Part shown: one piece after another, positions 26,326 through 34,740 of the stretch
Layout of the letters: every line of letters begins with the position of its first letter
Numbering within the stretch: position 1 is the stretch's first letter
Assembly (NCBI RefSeq): GCF_018207095.1
Contig: NZ_QOCZ01000033.1
Location: 8,428-50,917, forward strand
Origin: Nocardiopsis sp. MG754419
GTDB lineage: Bacteria > Actinomycetota > Actinomycetes > Streptosporangiales > Streptosporangiaceae
Length of the DNA stretch: 42,490 bases
Reading direction: 5' to 3'
Made by a program: the position numbers and the translations under genes
Notes under the pieces: model-generated
What the model saw: the letters and a program-made list of their open reading frames with translations, nothing else
What the model was told of the DNA's origin: nothing
Databases searched by the model: none

Positions 26326-28359
26326 TCAGTGGGAGGGGACCGACAGGTTCTCCGGGCTCTCGGCCTGCTCGGGCGGTGGCGTGGCGCGCGGGATCATCCG
26401 GGTGATGAGCAGGGCGATGTCGTCGCCGCGCCCTGCGGGCGCCATCTCCGCGAGGACCTGCGCGGCGGCCTTGGGGTTCTCCCCGTGCTCGGCCAGCGCC
26501 GCGCCCACCTGGGCCAGACCGTCCTGCATGGGCACGTCCGAGCTCTCCACGAGCCCGTCCGAGCACAGCAGCAGTGTGCTGCCGGGGGCCAGGACCCGGG
26601 TGGTGACGGTGTACTCGGTGTCGGGCAGCACCCCCAGGGGAGGCCCGGTCTCGGGCGACCAGAGCTCGTAGGCGCCCTGGGAGGCGAGTACCGCCGGGGG
26701 CTGTCCGGCCCAGGCGGCCTGCATGACGCCGTTCTCCCGGTCGACCACCAGGTAGCCACAGGTGGCGAACACGATCTCGCCCGTCTCGGTGAGCAACCGG
26801 TTGGTCTCCCCCAGGACGACACCGGGGTCGGACTGGTTGGAGGCGTAGGCACGGAAGGCCACACGGATCTGGCCCATGGCGGCGGCCGCCTCCACACCGT
26901 GGCCCTGCACGTCGCCGACCAGGAGCCCGACCTTGTTGTCGGGCAGTTCGATGACGTCGTAGAAGTCACCGCAGATCCGCCACTCCGCCCGCGAGGGCAG
27001 GTACTTGGTGGCGATGTCCATGTCCGGGAAGCTGGCGACCTGGCGGGGCAGCATGCGGCGCTGGACGGCGTCGGCCAGTTCCAGTTCGGCCTGCTGCGCC
27101 TTGATCCGCTGCAGGGCCTGCCCCGCGAGCCCGGCGAAGGTGAGCATGAGCGCGCGCTCGTCACGACTGGCGTGGTGGGGCCGGTCCCAGACCATCTGCC
27201 ACACGCCCAGGGAGACCTTGCCGTCACCGAAGATCGGCACGGTGGCCCAGGCCTGGCCGCGGATCGAACGCAACATCTCCGCGGCGGCGGGGAAGCGGCT
27301 GACGATCTCGGCCCGGCTCTCGAAGAACCGGGGCTGGCGGTCCTGGATGACCGCGCCCATCGGGTAGTCGGTGTCGTCGGCGCGGCGCCCGTCGATCCGG
27401 CTGATGTTGCTGCCCCGGTCGGGGGCGTTGGGCGAGGCGCGCAGCACCCCCTCCTCGACGTAGAGGGCGCTCGCGTGGAAGCCGCCGAAGATCGGCAGGA
27501 ACTCCTCACTGAGCAGGTCCATGACCTTGTCGACGGTCGTGGCGGACACGAGCTTGGAGGAGAGCTCGGTGACCAGACGACCGTGCTCGGCCTCGGTGCG
27601 GCGGCGATCGGCCAGCCGACGGACCAACTGGACGTGCTCGGTGACGTCGTCGACGATCCCGACGAGGCGGTCGGGGGTGCCGGGGACGAACCGGGCGCGC
27701 ACGTGGAGGGAGCGTTCGTCGCCGAGGCGGTCGAAGACACGGAAGCGTTGTTCGTAGTCGCGCCCGGCCAGGGATGCCGACATGGCGTCGCGTACGCGGG
27801 CGGTGTCGTCGGGGTGGATGCGCTCCAGGATGTTCTCCAGGGCGCAGTCGTTGCCGGCCAGGAGCGCGCCGAGGGGTGTGGGGCCGAACAGCTCACGGAT
27901 GCGACCGTTGCTCAGGTCCAGGCTCCACAGCACGGAGTCGGAGTTGTCGGTGCGCAGGTCACCGACGACCCGCAGGTCCGCCTCCTCGGTGGAGAGGGTG
28001 TGGACCAGGAGCACGACGGTGTCGTGGTCGGTCTCGGGACGGACCGGACGCGCCTCGACCTCGGCCAACCGGGAGGCCCGGTCGGTGACGGCCAGGTGCA
28101 GGCGGGCGCGGCGGACGTCGCCGTCGAGGGCGTCACGGTGCAGACGCGCCCCCTGGTCGACCTCGTCCCCCTCCAGGAGGTCGAACCAGAACGTGCCGGC
28201 GAGTTCGGCGGCGGTGCGACCGAACAGCTCGGTGAACGCGAGGTTGGCGTGCCGAATCGCACCGTCCGCCCCGGTGAGGGCCAAGGGCTCGGGCGCATGG
28301 CGGAAAGCCCCCGCGAGCGCGGCCTCGGAGCCATCGCCTGAAGCACGTTTTCCGTTCAC
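26326..28359 (-). CDS. PAS-PAS-GAF sensor with SpoIIE-type PP2C phosphatase domain
   Basis: A 677-residue soluble signalling protein. It has a first PAS domain (about 13-120), a second PAS (about 135-245), a GAF domain (about 262-425) linked by helices, and a C-terminal PPM/SpoIIE phosphatase (about 440-655). The metal-binding signatures are intact: GDFYDV, GDVQGHG, CSDGLVE and RGDDIALL, so it should be active. Proteins of this architecture usually dephosphorylate an anti-sigma-factor antagonist (SpoIIAA/RsbV type) in response to signals sensed by PAS/GAF, freeing a sigma factor. No antagonist, anti-sigma or sigma gene is in the window, so the partner is elsewhere. The start is GTG at 28359 with GAGGAT upstream. 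Confidence 0.9.
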   Translation of the reverse strand: MNGKRASGDGSEAALAGAFRHAPEPLALTGADGAIRHANLAFTELFGRTAAELAGTFWFDLLEGDEVDQGARLHRDALDGDVRRARLHLAVTDRASRLAEVEARPVRPETDHDTVVLLVHTLSTEEADLRVVGDLRTDNSDSVLWSLDLSNGRIRELFGPTPLGALLAGNDCALENILERIHPDDTARVRDAMSASLAGRDYEQRFRVFDRLGDERSLHVRARFVPGTPDRLVGIVDDVTEHVQLVRRLADRRRTEAEHGRLVTELSSKLVSATTVDKVMDLLSEEFLPIFGGFHASALYVEEGVLRASPNAPDRGSNISRIDGRRADDTDYPMGAVIQDRQPRFFESRAEIVSRFPAAAEMLRSIRGQAWATVPIFGDGKVSLGVWQMVWDRPHHASRDERALMLTFAGLAGQALQRIKAQQAELELADAVQRRMLPRQVASFPDMDIATKYLPSRAEWRICGDFYDVIELPDNKVGLLVGDVQGHGVEAAAAMGQIRVAFRAYASNQSDPGVVLGETNRLLTETGEIVFATCGYLVVDRENGVMQAAWAGQPPAVLASQGAYELWSPETGPPLGVLPDTEYTVTTRVLAPGSTLLLCSDGLVESSDVPMQDGLAQVGAALAEHGENPKAAAQVLAEMAPAGRGDDIALLITRMIPRATPPPEQAESPENLSVPSH

Positions 28360-28930
28360 GTATGACTCATCCTCATGTCGTCTCGGACGTCACACCCGTG
28401 CACAGGCACGGTCACCCCTGGAACGTTCCGATTCGGCTCATTGTAGTGTCCGAAAGCAGACCCGGTCCGGGTAAGGACCGGAGCGGGCAGATGATTCCCG
28501 GTCGCCTTCGACCGCGCCACCTCGTCGAACCCCTCGACGCTCACGCCGTTACGGCGGTGTCCGCACGGCCGGCGCCGTCCTCGGGTTCCCTCCCGGACGA
28601 CTCCGGAGCGTGAATCGTTACGCTCGCGTGATCCGGTGGCGCTCGAACGCGCTCCCTCCCCTCCGGGCCCGCTACGGGCCGGTTCCGCCGGTGCACCGAT
28701 GTCGTTCCAGGACGTGTGCCATGCGCGGCGCGGGAGGGTGATTCGCCCCCAACGGTAGGGGATGACGGGCCCGACCGCATCCGCGGTCGAGCGACCCCGC
28801 CACAACCCACGGGTGCTTTGGTGGGTTCATCGCCGCTTTCCGCCCGGTGACCGAATGTGGAAAGTTCAAAGGGGTGACTTTGCGGGCACCGAAACTGCAG
28901 CGGAGAACTCGCCGACCCCCGAGGACGCTC
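28360..28930. promoter_or_regulatory. 571-bp divergent region upstream of the phosphatase and zinc-finger genes
   Basis: No convincing gene. On the minus strand TACAAT (28440-28445) is a good -10 candidate for the phosphatase, giving a start near 28433. On the plus side AACCCAC (28804-28810) and GTGGGTT (28821-28827) form a perfect inverted repeat about 105 bp ahead of the zinc-finger gene, a possible operator. Confidence 0.45.
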
Positions 28931-29059
28931 ATGGACACTGTCACCGGCCACCCCGCTCCCGGACCCACCACCCTCAACTGGACCTGTCCGCTCTGTAGCC
29001 ACCGCAACCCCGAAGACGAAGACATCTGCTGCCAACAGTGCGGCGCGGGCAAGCGCTGA
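28931..29059 (+). CDS. 42-residue RanBP2-like zinc-finger microprotein
   Basis: The frame starts at an ATG with GAGGA 5-6 bp upstream and encodes 42 residues. After a flexible Pro/Thr/Gly-rich start (1-16) comes WTCPLCSHRNPEDEDICCQQ followed by CG. That is W-x-C-x2-C-x3-N then, 7-8 residues later, C-x2-C. It is very near the RanBP2-type zinc finger consensus (W-x-C-x2-C-x3-N-x6-C-x2-C), with one extra residue before the second cysteine pair. A longer in-frame ATG at 28847 exists but the region before 28931 lacks the coding bias. A perfect 16-bp terminator follows. Such fingers bind RNA or ubiquitin-like partners in eukaryotes; the bacterial role is unknown. Confidence 0.78.
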   Translation: MDTVTGHPAPGPTTLNWTCPLCSHRNPEDEDICCQQCGAGKR

Positions 29060-29093
29060 CGGGCCACGATCCCGCCCTCTCCCCCACGACGAC

Positions 29094-29127
29094 GGGGCGG
29101 CGCGCGGGTGGACCCGCGCGCCGCCCC
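29094..29127. terminator. Bidirectional terminator between the zinc-finger gene and aspS
   Basis: Bases 29094-29109 and 29112-29127 are perfectly complementary over 16 bp, with a loop of a few bases. The element sits between the convergent stops at 29059 (+) and 29148 (-). Confidence 0.88.
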
Positions 29128-29147
29128 GCTCAGAGGATCCGTGACGC

Positions 29148-30902
29148 CTATCCGGCCTTCTCCGCCTTCTCGGCCTCCGGGTCCACGTCCACACCGGCCT
29201 CGGCCCTCTGGGCCTCGGTGATCGGCGTGGGTGCCCCGGTCAGCGGGTCACCGCCCGACGCGGTCTTGGGGAAGGCGATGACCTCGCGGATCGTGGGCTG
29301 ACCGGCCAGCAGCATGATGATCCGGTCCCAGCCCACGGCCAGACCGCCGTGCGGAGGCGGGCCGAACTTGAACGCCTCCAGCAGGAAGCCGAACTTGGAC
29401 TCGGCCTCCTCCTTGGTCAGACCGATCGTGTCGAACACGCGCTGCTGCATCTCGGCGCGGTGGATACGGATCGAACCCGACACCAGCTCGTACCCGTTGA
29501 GCACGAGGTCGAAGGCGCGCGAGTTCGTGGTGCCGGGGTGGTCCTGGAAGTCGCCCTCGTCCTCGGCCGCCGGAGCGGTGAAGGGGTGGTGGACCGGCTT
29601 CCAGGAGCCCTCCTCGTCCGCCTCCTCGAACAGGGGCATGTCCGTGATCCACAGGATCTCCCAGCGGGAGGTGTCGATCAGGTCGCAGCGACGGCCGATC
29701 TCCAGGCGGGCCGCGCCCAGCAGTTCCTGGCTGTCGGAGCGCTTGCCCGCCCCGAAGAAGATCGCGTCACCGGGGGCGGCGCCGACCTCGGCGACCAGGC
29801 CCTCACGCTCGGCGTCGGACAGGTTCTTGGCGACCGGACCACCCAGGGTGCCGTCCTCCTGGACCAGCACGTAGGCCAGACCCTTCGCGCCGCGCGAGCG
29901 CGCCCACTCCTGCCAGGCGTCGAGTTCCTTGCGGGTCTGCCCGGCACCGCCCGGCATGACCACGGCGCCCACGTAGGGGGCCTTGAAGACCCGGAACGTG
30001 GTGTCGGCGAAGTACCCGGTCATCTCGACCAGCTCGTTGCCGAAGCGCAGGTCCGGCTTGTCCGAGCCGAAGCGGTCCATCGCCTCGGCGTACGTCATGC
30101 GCGGGAACCGCTCGGGCAGCGTGACGTCGCGGACCTCGCGCAGCAGACGGGTGAAGAGCTTCTCACCGACGGCGAAGAGGTCCTCCTCGTCGACGAAGCT
30201 CATCTCCAGGTCGATCTGGGTGAACTCGGGCTGGCGGTCGGCGCGCAGGTCCTCGTCACGGAAGCAGCGGGTGAGCTGGTAGTAGCGCTCCATACCGGCG
30301 ACCATGAGCAGCTGCTTGAACAGCTGCGGGGACTGCGGCAGCGCGTACCAGTGGCCCGGCTGCAGACGGACCGGGACCAGGAAGTCACGGGCGCCCTCGG
30401 GGGTGGACCGGGTCATGTACGGCGTCTCGACGTACGTGAAACCCAGGTCGCGCATGGTCTCGTGGGCGATGTAGGTCGCCTTGGAGCGCACCCGCAGGTT
30501 CTCGGCCATCTCGTCGCGACGGATGTCGAGGTAGCGGTAGCGCAGCCGGGTCTCCTCGGCGACGTCGGCGGCGCTGTCCAGCTGGAACGGCAGCGGGGCC
30601 GCCTCGCTGAGCACCTCGATCTCGTCGGCGACGACCTCGACCGAACCGGTGGGGATCTCGGGGTTCTCGTTCCCCTCGGGACGGACACGGACCGAGCCGG
30701 TGACCTTGATGCAGTACTCGGCGCGGAGGTCGTGGGCGAGGTCGTCCTCACGGACGACGACCTGCACCACCCCGGAGGCCTCGCGCAGGTCGAGGAAGAC
30801 CACGCCACCGTGGTCGCGGCGGCGGGCCACCCAGCCGGCCAGGACGACGGTCGCGCCGGCGTTCTCGGCGCGCAGCGCACCTGCCTCATGCGTGCGGATC
30901 AA
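29148..30902 (-). CDS. aspS: Aspartate-tRNA ligase (TTG start)
   Basis: Class IIb aminoacyl-tRNA synthetase, 584 residues, the bacterial length. The N-terminal anticodon-binding OB fold contains [18 protein letters not shown]. The catalytic core has the flipping-loop and motif 2 region ([20 protein letters not shown]), the GAD insertion domain (about 290-410) and motif 3 [22 protein letters not shown] provides aspartate contacts. Start choice: the family begins MxRTHEAGxLRAE, and the only in-frame start codon there is TTG at 30902, with AAGGAG 7 bp upstream. If the organism lacks AsnRS the enzyme would be non-discriminating; that cannot be told here. Confidence 0.97.
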   Translation of the reverse strand: MIRTHEAGALRAENAGATVVLAGWVARRRDHGGVVFLDLREASGVVQVVVREDDLAHDLRAEYCIKVTGSVRVRPEGNENPEIPTGSVEVVADEIEVLSEAAPLPFQLDSAADVAEETRLRYRYLDIRRDEMAENLRVRSKATYIAHETMRDLGFTYVETPYMTRSTPEGARDFLVPVRLQPGHWYALPQSPQLFKQLLMVAGMERYYQLTRCFRDEDLRADRQPEFTQIDLEMSFVDEEDLFAVGEKLFTRLLREVRDVTLPERFPRMTYAEAMDRFGSDKPDLRFGNELVEMTGYFADTTFRVFKAPYVGAVVMPGGAGQTRKELDAWQEWARSRGAKGLAYVLVQEDGTLGGPVAKNLSDAEREGLVAEVGAAPGDAIFFGAGKRSDSQELLGAARLEIGRRCDLIDTSRWEILWITDMPLFEEADEEGSWKPVHHPFTAPAAEDEGDFQDHPGTTNSRAFDLVLNGYELVSGSIRIHRAEMQQRVFDTIGLTKEEAESKFGFLLEAFKFGPPPHGGLAVGWDRIIMLLAGQPTIREVIAFPKTASGGDPLTGAPTPITEAQRAEAGVDVDPEAEKAEKAG

Positions 30903-31030
30903 CGAACTTCTCCTTCAGCGTCTTCGTTCATGTCAAGTGTGCCCGACCTGCGCAGGGGTACGGGCCGATCCTGTGCACACCGCCCGACGCGGTCCCCGTG
31001 CCACGGGGTCGGTCGGTGGGGTGTGGAGAC

Positions 31031-31062
31031 CACCGGAACCCGCTTCGCGCGGGGATCCGGTG
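31031..31062 (-). terminator. Stem-loop terminator after the MBL hydrolase gene
   Basis: CACCGGA (31031-31037) pairs with TCCGGTG (31056-31062), extended inward by CCCGC/GCGGG. It lies about 110 bp past the stop at 31173, in the 270-bp gap before aspS. No T-run. Confidence 0.65.
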
Positions 31063-31172
31063 CGGATATCTCGTCCGTCGTACGGGCGAGGGCCCGCACT
31101 ACGGCGGTCGACGCTGCGGTCCTGCTCGAAGGTCATGTCGTTCCCGCGGGGTGGGCCGGTGCGGACTCGGGG

Positions 31173-31850
31173 TCAACCGGCGATGTCGCGCAGGTACGGG
31201 TTGGTGGCACGCTCGCGCTCCACGGTGGTGCCGGGCCCGTGGCCGGGCAGGATCCGCGTGGCGTCGGGGCGTCCCAGGACCGCGGAGGCGAGGCTGCGGT
31301 TCATCTCGGCGGCGTCACCGCCGGGGAAGTCGGTGCGGCCGATGGATCCGGCGAAGACGAGGTCGCCGGCGAACATGACCGGGTCCCCGTCCTCGGCGGT
31401 CACCGTGTACACGACCGACCCGGGGGTGTGGCCGGGAGTGTGCTCGACCGCGAACTCGACGCCGGCCAGGGCCAGGGTCTGATCGCCGGCGACCTCGCGC
31501 AGGTCCGGGGGCACCGGGTAGGGGCCCGGGCCCAACAACATCTGCAGCTGCGCCGCGAAACCGGCGTCCACGCCGGCGGCGGGTTCGGTGAGCAGACCGT
31601 GGTCGGCCGGGTGCAGGTACACCGGCACCTCATGGGCCTCGGCGAGTTCGGGTGCGGACCACACGTGGTCGAAGTGCCCGTGTGTGAGCAGGATCGCGGC
31701 CGGGGTCAGGTCGTGTTCGGCCAGGACCTTGGCGACCTGGGCCGAGGCCTCCTGACCGGGGTCGACGATGACGCAGTCGCCGCCCGGGGCCGGAGCGAGC
31801 ACGTAGCAGTTCGCGGCGAGGGGCCCGGAGGGTAGTGCGGCGATGAGCAC
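31173..31850 (-). CDS. Metallo-beta-lactamase-fold hydrolase (glyoxalase II-like)
   Basis: A 225-residue zinc hydrolase. The metal site THGHFDH is at residues 56-62, followed by further ligands in HTPGHTPGS, FAGDLVFAGSIGRTDFPGG and ILPGHGPGT. The layout is that of hydroxyacyl-thiol hydrolases; in an actinomycete the thiol could be mycothiol. The start is GTG at 31850, beginning VLIAALPSGPLAANCYVL, as in family members. The ribosome site is weak. It is divergent from the DUF349 gene. In Streptomyces the same neighbourhood also has a peptidyl-prolyl isomerase and hisS, and these are absent here. Confidence 0.88.
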   Translation of the reverse strand: MLIAALPSGPLAANCYVLAPAPGGDCVIVDPGQEASAQVAKVLAEHDLTPAAILLTHGHFDHVWSAPELAEAHEVPVYLHPADHGLLTEPAAGVDAGFAAQLQMLLGPGPYPVPPDLREVAGDQTLALAGVEFAVEHTPGHTPGSVVYTVTAEDGDPVMFAGDLVFAGSIGRTDFPGGDAAEMNRSLASAVLGRPDATRILPGHGPGTTVERERATNPYLRDIAG

Positions 31851-32307
31851 GGCGGTGGTCGTCCTGTTCCTGGGCGGTCGTGGTCGGTGCGGAGCTGCCG
31901 GAGCGCGGGGCGCCACGGTGCCGTCGAACAGAGCCTACCGAGAGGGAGGAGGGGCGGCGAACCGAAAAGCACATAGGAGAAGGCGTTTGATCACCATTCG
32001 ATCACCGCGCGCGCTCGGACTCTTTGCTGAACCGCGTGATAATGCCATATTGGTGACCGTCACCGTGTACGTCGAGGCCCTCGACCTGCGTCTCCTTCCC
32101 GAGGCATCCGGATCGGACCGACGACGCGGAGACGAAAAGCAGACCCGAAGTTCTGCGCAGACGTTGAACACGGCGCGTCGTTGTCCGCCGGAACGTGGGG
32201 ATATCGTGCAGGGCACGGTGGTTTCCCCTCACGCAGAGGCCGGACGCCGCCGCGACGACCCGAACCCGACCCCACCCCGGCCGGGTTCACGACAGCAGGA
32301 GGACACG
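31851..32307 (+). promoter_or_regulatory. 457-bp divergent region and leader of the DUF349 gene
   Basis: No gene is evident. AT-richer DNA at 31970-32060 includes the direct repeat GATCACC-N4-GATCACC near 31989-32006, a GATAAT -10-like element near 32037-32042, and the 13-bp inverted repeat GGTGACcGTCACC at 32052-32064. This is the likely promoter, leaving a leader of about 250 nt before the GTG. Confidence 0.45.
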
Positions 32308-33540
32308 GTGACCACGGACCCTTGGGGCCGCGTAGACGACGACGGCACGGTCTATGTGCGCACAGGTGATGGCGAGCGGGTCGTCGGATCGTGGCAGGCG
32401 GGTGCGCCGGAGGAGGCCCTGACCTTCTACCGGAACAAGTACGACGCGCTCGTGACCCAGGTGGAGCTGCTGGAGAAGCGGCTGCGCAGCACCGACCTGT
32501 CGGCGTCGGCCGCGATGAGCAGCATCGACAAGCTCCGTGAGTCGGTCAAGGACGCCAACGCCGTCGGTGACCTGGAGTCCCTCATGGGGCGACTGGACGC
32601 TCTGGCCGGCCGCGCCGAGGAGCGCAAGGTCGAGCAGAAGCAGGCCCAGGAGCAGGCCCGCGGCCAGGCCCGCGAGGTCAAGGAACGGATCGTCGCCGAG
32701 GCCGAGCGCGTCGCCGTCGAGACGACCCACTGGAAGTCCGGCGGCGAGCGGATGCTCCAGCTGATCGAGGAGTGGAAGAAGGCCCCCCGGGCCGACCGCC
32801 CCACCGAGCAGGCGCTGTGGAAGCGCATGTCGGCGGCGCGCAACTCCTTCTCCAAGCGGCGCAAGGCCTACTTCGCCAACCTGGACCAGCAGCGCGAGGG
32901 AGTGCGCGGCGAGAAGGAGCGGATCGTCGCCGAGGCCGAGGCGCTGTCCGGCTCCACCGAGTGGGGCCCCACCGCCCGCGCCTACCGCGACCTGATGCAG
33001 CGGTGGAAGGCCGGCGGCCGCGCCGACCGGGCCAGTGAGGACAAGCTGTGGGGCCGGTTCAAGGCCGCCCAGGACACGTTCTTCGACGCGCGTAACGCGG
33101 CCTTCGCCGAACGCGACGCCGAGCTGCGGGTCAACGCCGACGCCAAGGAGAAGATCCTGGCCGAGGCCCGGTCGGAGATCTCCGGGATCACCGACCCGCG
33201 CCGCGCCCGTGCCCGTCTGCGCGACTTCCAGGAGGCCTGGGAGGAGGCCGGCGAGCTGCCGCGTGACACGCGCGACAAGCTGGAGGGCGCCTTCCGGCAG
33301 ATCGAGGACGGTGTGCGCCGGGCCGAGGACGCCGAGTGGGAGCGCACCAACCCCGAGGCCCGTGCTCGCGCCAAGGACACCGTCGACCAGCTGTCGACGG
33401 CGATCCAGGGTCTGGAGGCCAAGCTGGAGAAGGCCCGGGCCGCGGGCGACGCCCGCCGGATCAAGGAGCACGAGGCCGCTCTCGAGGCGCGCCGCTCCTG
33501 GCTGGCCGAGGCGGAGAAGGCTCTCGACGAGATGAGCTGA
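32308..33540 (+). CDS. DUF349 helical-repeat protein
   Basis: A 410-residue, almost wholly helical protein with repeated DUF349 units. Each unit contains a W-K-x-A-(P/G)-x-A-D-R signature: EEWKKAPRADRPTEQALWKR, then QRWKAGGRADRASEDKLWGR, and a related EAWEEAGELPRDTRDKLEG. Long charged coiled-coil stretches lie between (for example EERKVEQKQAQEQARGQA), with a C-terminal coiled coil. The start is GTG at 32308 with AGGAGG 5 bp away; the 155 upstream codons are not family-like. DUF349 proteins are conserved in actinobacteria next to relA, hisS and aspS genes, but the function is not established. A stem-loop terminator follows. Confidence 0.9.
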   Translation: MTTDPWGRVDDDGTVYVRTGDGERVVGSWQAGAPEEALTFYRNKYDALVTQVELLEKRLRSTDLSASAAMSSIDKLRESVKDANAVGDLESLMGRLDALAGRAEERKVEQKQAQEQARGQAREVKERIVAEAERVAVETTHWKSGGERMLQLIEEWKKAPRADRPTEQALWKRMSAARNSFSKRRKAYFANLDQQREGVRGEKERIVAEAEALSGSTEWGPTARAYRDLMQRWKAGGRADRASEDKLWGRFKAAQDTFFDARNAAFAERDAELRVNADAKEKILAEARSEISGITDPRRARARLRDFQEAWEEAGELPRDTRDKLEGAFRQIEDGVRRAEDAEWERTNPEARARAKDTVDQLSTAIQGLEAKLEKARAAGDARRIKEHEAALEARRSWLAEAEKALDEMS

Positions 33541-33885
33541 GGCCGCTCGGCGCAGTGACGGCCGCGGGCCGCATCCTCGGAAACGGGGGTGCGGCCCGTT
33601 CGCGTGCGGGCGTCGGGTCGAGCCGGACCTGGCCGGACCGCCGTGGGGCTGCGCGGTCGGCCTCGTGGGCGAGGTCGCCCGTCAGGGTCGGCCGGTCGCG
33701 CGCCGCTTCGGGTTCCCCGGGCGAACGCGCGGACCCGGCGCCCACGTCCGGGCGGTGGCCCCTCGGGTGCGGTGATCGTCATCGGACACGCTCGGCCCCG
33801 GGCCGGGGTGGGCCGTCGAGGTGAACGGCGCGCCCCCGACACCGGAGCACGGCCGGGGCCGGGGGCACGCCTGCGCCCGTGCGCC
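33541..33885. other. 345-bp convergent spacer with terminator after the DUF349 gene
   Basis: It contains the stem-loop GGGCCGCA (33566-33573) with TGCGGCCC (33590-33597), which ends the DUF349 transcript. The remainder is GC-rich with further short palindromes and no gene I can support. Confidence 0.6.
33566..33597 (+). terminator. Stem-loop terminator after the DUF349 gene
   Basis: A perfect 8-bp stem with a 16-nt loop, extendable by a few inner pairs, 26 bp past the stop. There is no clear T-run. Confidence 0.7.
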
Positions 33886-34578
33886 TCAGCGGCGCGCGTC
33901 CAGGTGGTAGACGGGCGCCCGTCCCGGGACCGTGGGGTCCTCGGGCACCGTCTCCGGCCCGTGGTCCTCGGGCACCGTCTCCGGCCCGTGGTCCTCGGGC
34001 ATCGTCGGCTCCGGCTCCGGCCCGGGACCGCGCTTGCGGCGGTGACGCAGGTAGCCGCCGACACCGAGTGCCACGGACAACGACAGCACCACGCCCGCCA
34101 CCACCCAGGCCACGGGCACCTGTCGGTGCACCAGGTGGACACTGGCGCTGCACGAGGCGAGCTCCGCGTCGGCGGAGGGGCGCAGGCAGACCGTGGAGAC
34201 GGGCTGCACACCCCGCTCGGGCAGCGCCGCGACCTCGGCCGTCACGGTCAGGACCTCCCGCTCCCCCGGTTCCAGGGGGCGCTCCCAGACGGCCAGTCCG
34301 GTCTCGACGCCCTCCGGGGCCCCGGAGACGTAGCGCATGGACTCCGGCAGGAACTGCACGACCTCGGCTCCGGGCACGGCCTCGTACCCCGCGTTGCGCA
34401 CCCTGATGGTGTACTCCACCCGGTCACCGACCCCGAGACGTTCCTCGGACCGCTCCTCGACGGTGACGTGCAGACTGCCGGCACCGGGCACCGGGCCCTC
34501 GTCCTCCGGGGCCGGCTGCCCGGGCAGGGCGATCAGCGCGGCCAGACCGACCGCCGACACCGCCGATGGCAGGGCCAT
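33886..34578 (-). CDS. Exported, membrane-anchored DUF11-like protein with a repetitive tail
   Basis: A 230-residue protein. It has a short N-terminal hydrophobic signal (residues 1-18), an extracellular beta-sandwich domain (about 35-150), a membrane segment (154-176) and a basic stop-transfer (RHRRKR). The domain resembles DUF11/CARDB modules (LGVGDRVEYTIRVRNAG ... VVQFLPESMRYVSG) and contains C131 and C143, a likely disulfide. The cytoplasmic tail carries HGPETVPED twice in tandem, encoded by a 27-bp DNA repeat. The ATG at 34578 has GGGAG 7 bp upstream. It stands alone between the DUF349 gene and metK with an AT-rich promoter region. The ligand and role are unknown. Confidence 0.8.
   Translation of the reverse strand: MALPSAVSAVGLAALIALPGQPAPEDEGPVPGAGSLHVTVEERSEERLGVGDRVEYTIRVRNAGYEAVPGAEVVQFLPESMRYVSGAPEGVETGLAVWERPLEPGEREVLTVTAEVAALPERGVQPVSTVCLRPSADAELASCSASVHLVHRQVPVAWVVAGVVLSLSVALGVGGYLRHRRKRGPGPEPEPTMPEDHGPETVPEDHGPETVPEDPTVPGRAPVYHLDARR
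33939..33992. repeat. 27-bp tandem repeat, two full copies
   Basis: Copies at 33939-33965 and 33966-33992 are identical, and a third, partial copy follows from 33993. In the minus-strand gene they encode the 9-residue unit HGPETVPED. Copy number could vary between strains. Confidence 0.9.
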
Positions 34579-34607
34579 GGTGTTCTCCCTCGCGACGCGA
34601 CACGACT

Positions 34608-34646
34608 ATGACTCAAAGTACATATTTCATAACACTGAGTAGTCAT
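34608..34646 (-). promoter_or_regulatory. AT-rich inverted repeat upstream of the DUF11-like gene
   Basis: ATGACTCA (34608-34615) and its near-inverse TGAGTAGTCAT (34636-34646, with a 3-base insertion) flank AT-rich DNA (ACATATTTCATAACA). It lies 30-70 bp upstream of the start and is likely the promoter/operator of that gene. Confidence 0.45.
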
Positions 34647-34689
34647 TCAGCGTGGGAGCCATGCGGGAGAAATGTCCGATGAACACACG

Positions 34690-34728
34690 GAGGGGGCGCG
34701 CGGCCGGGGCCCGGCCGCGCGCCCCCTC
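34690..34728 (-). terminator. Strong stem-loop terminator after metK
   Basis: Bases 34690-34708 and 34710-34728 are perfectly complementary (19 bp, single central base). The end lies 12 bp after the metK stop. There is no T-run, but this is the longest perfect stem in the window. Confidence 0.88.
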
Positions 34729-34740
34729 GGGGATGTTCTC

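Noticed and set aside
24934..28341. 1135-codon plus-strand open frame opposite rarA and the phosphatase gene
   Set aside because: Antisense shadow with low-complexity Gly/Val/Asp/Gln-rich translation and no family resemblance.
30931..30936. Perfect TTGACA on the minus strand ahead of aspS
   Set aside because: A matching -10 would fall on the ribosome site and start codon, so it cannot be the aspS promoter with a normal leader.
32050..32061. Shared 12-mer TTGGTGACCGTC at 32050-32061 and 39423-39434
   Set aside because: Many shared 12-mers are expected by chance in 42 kb of GC-rich DNA, so it is not evidence of a regulon.
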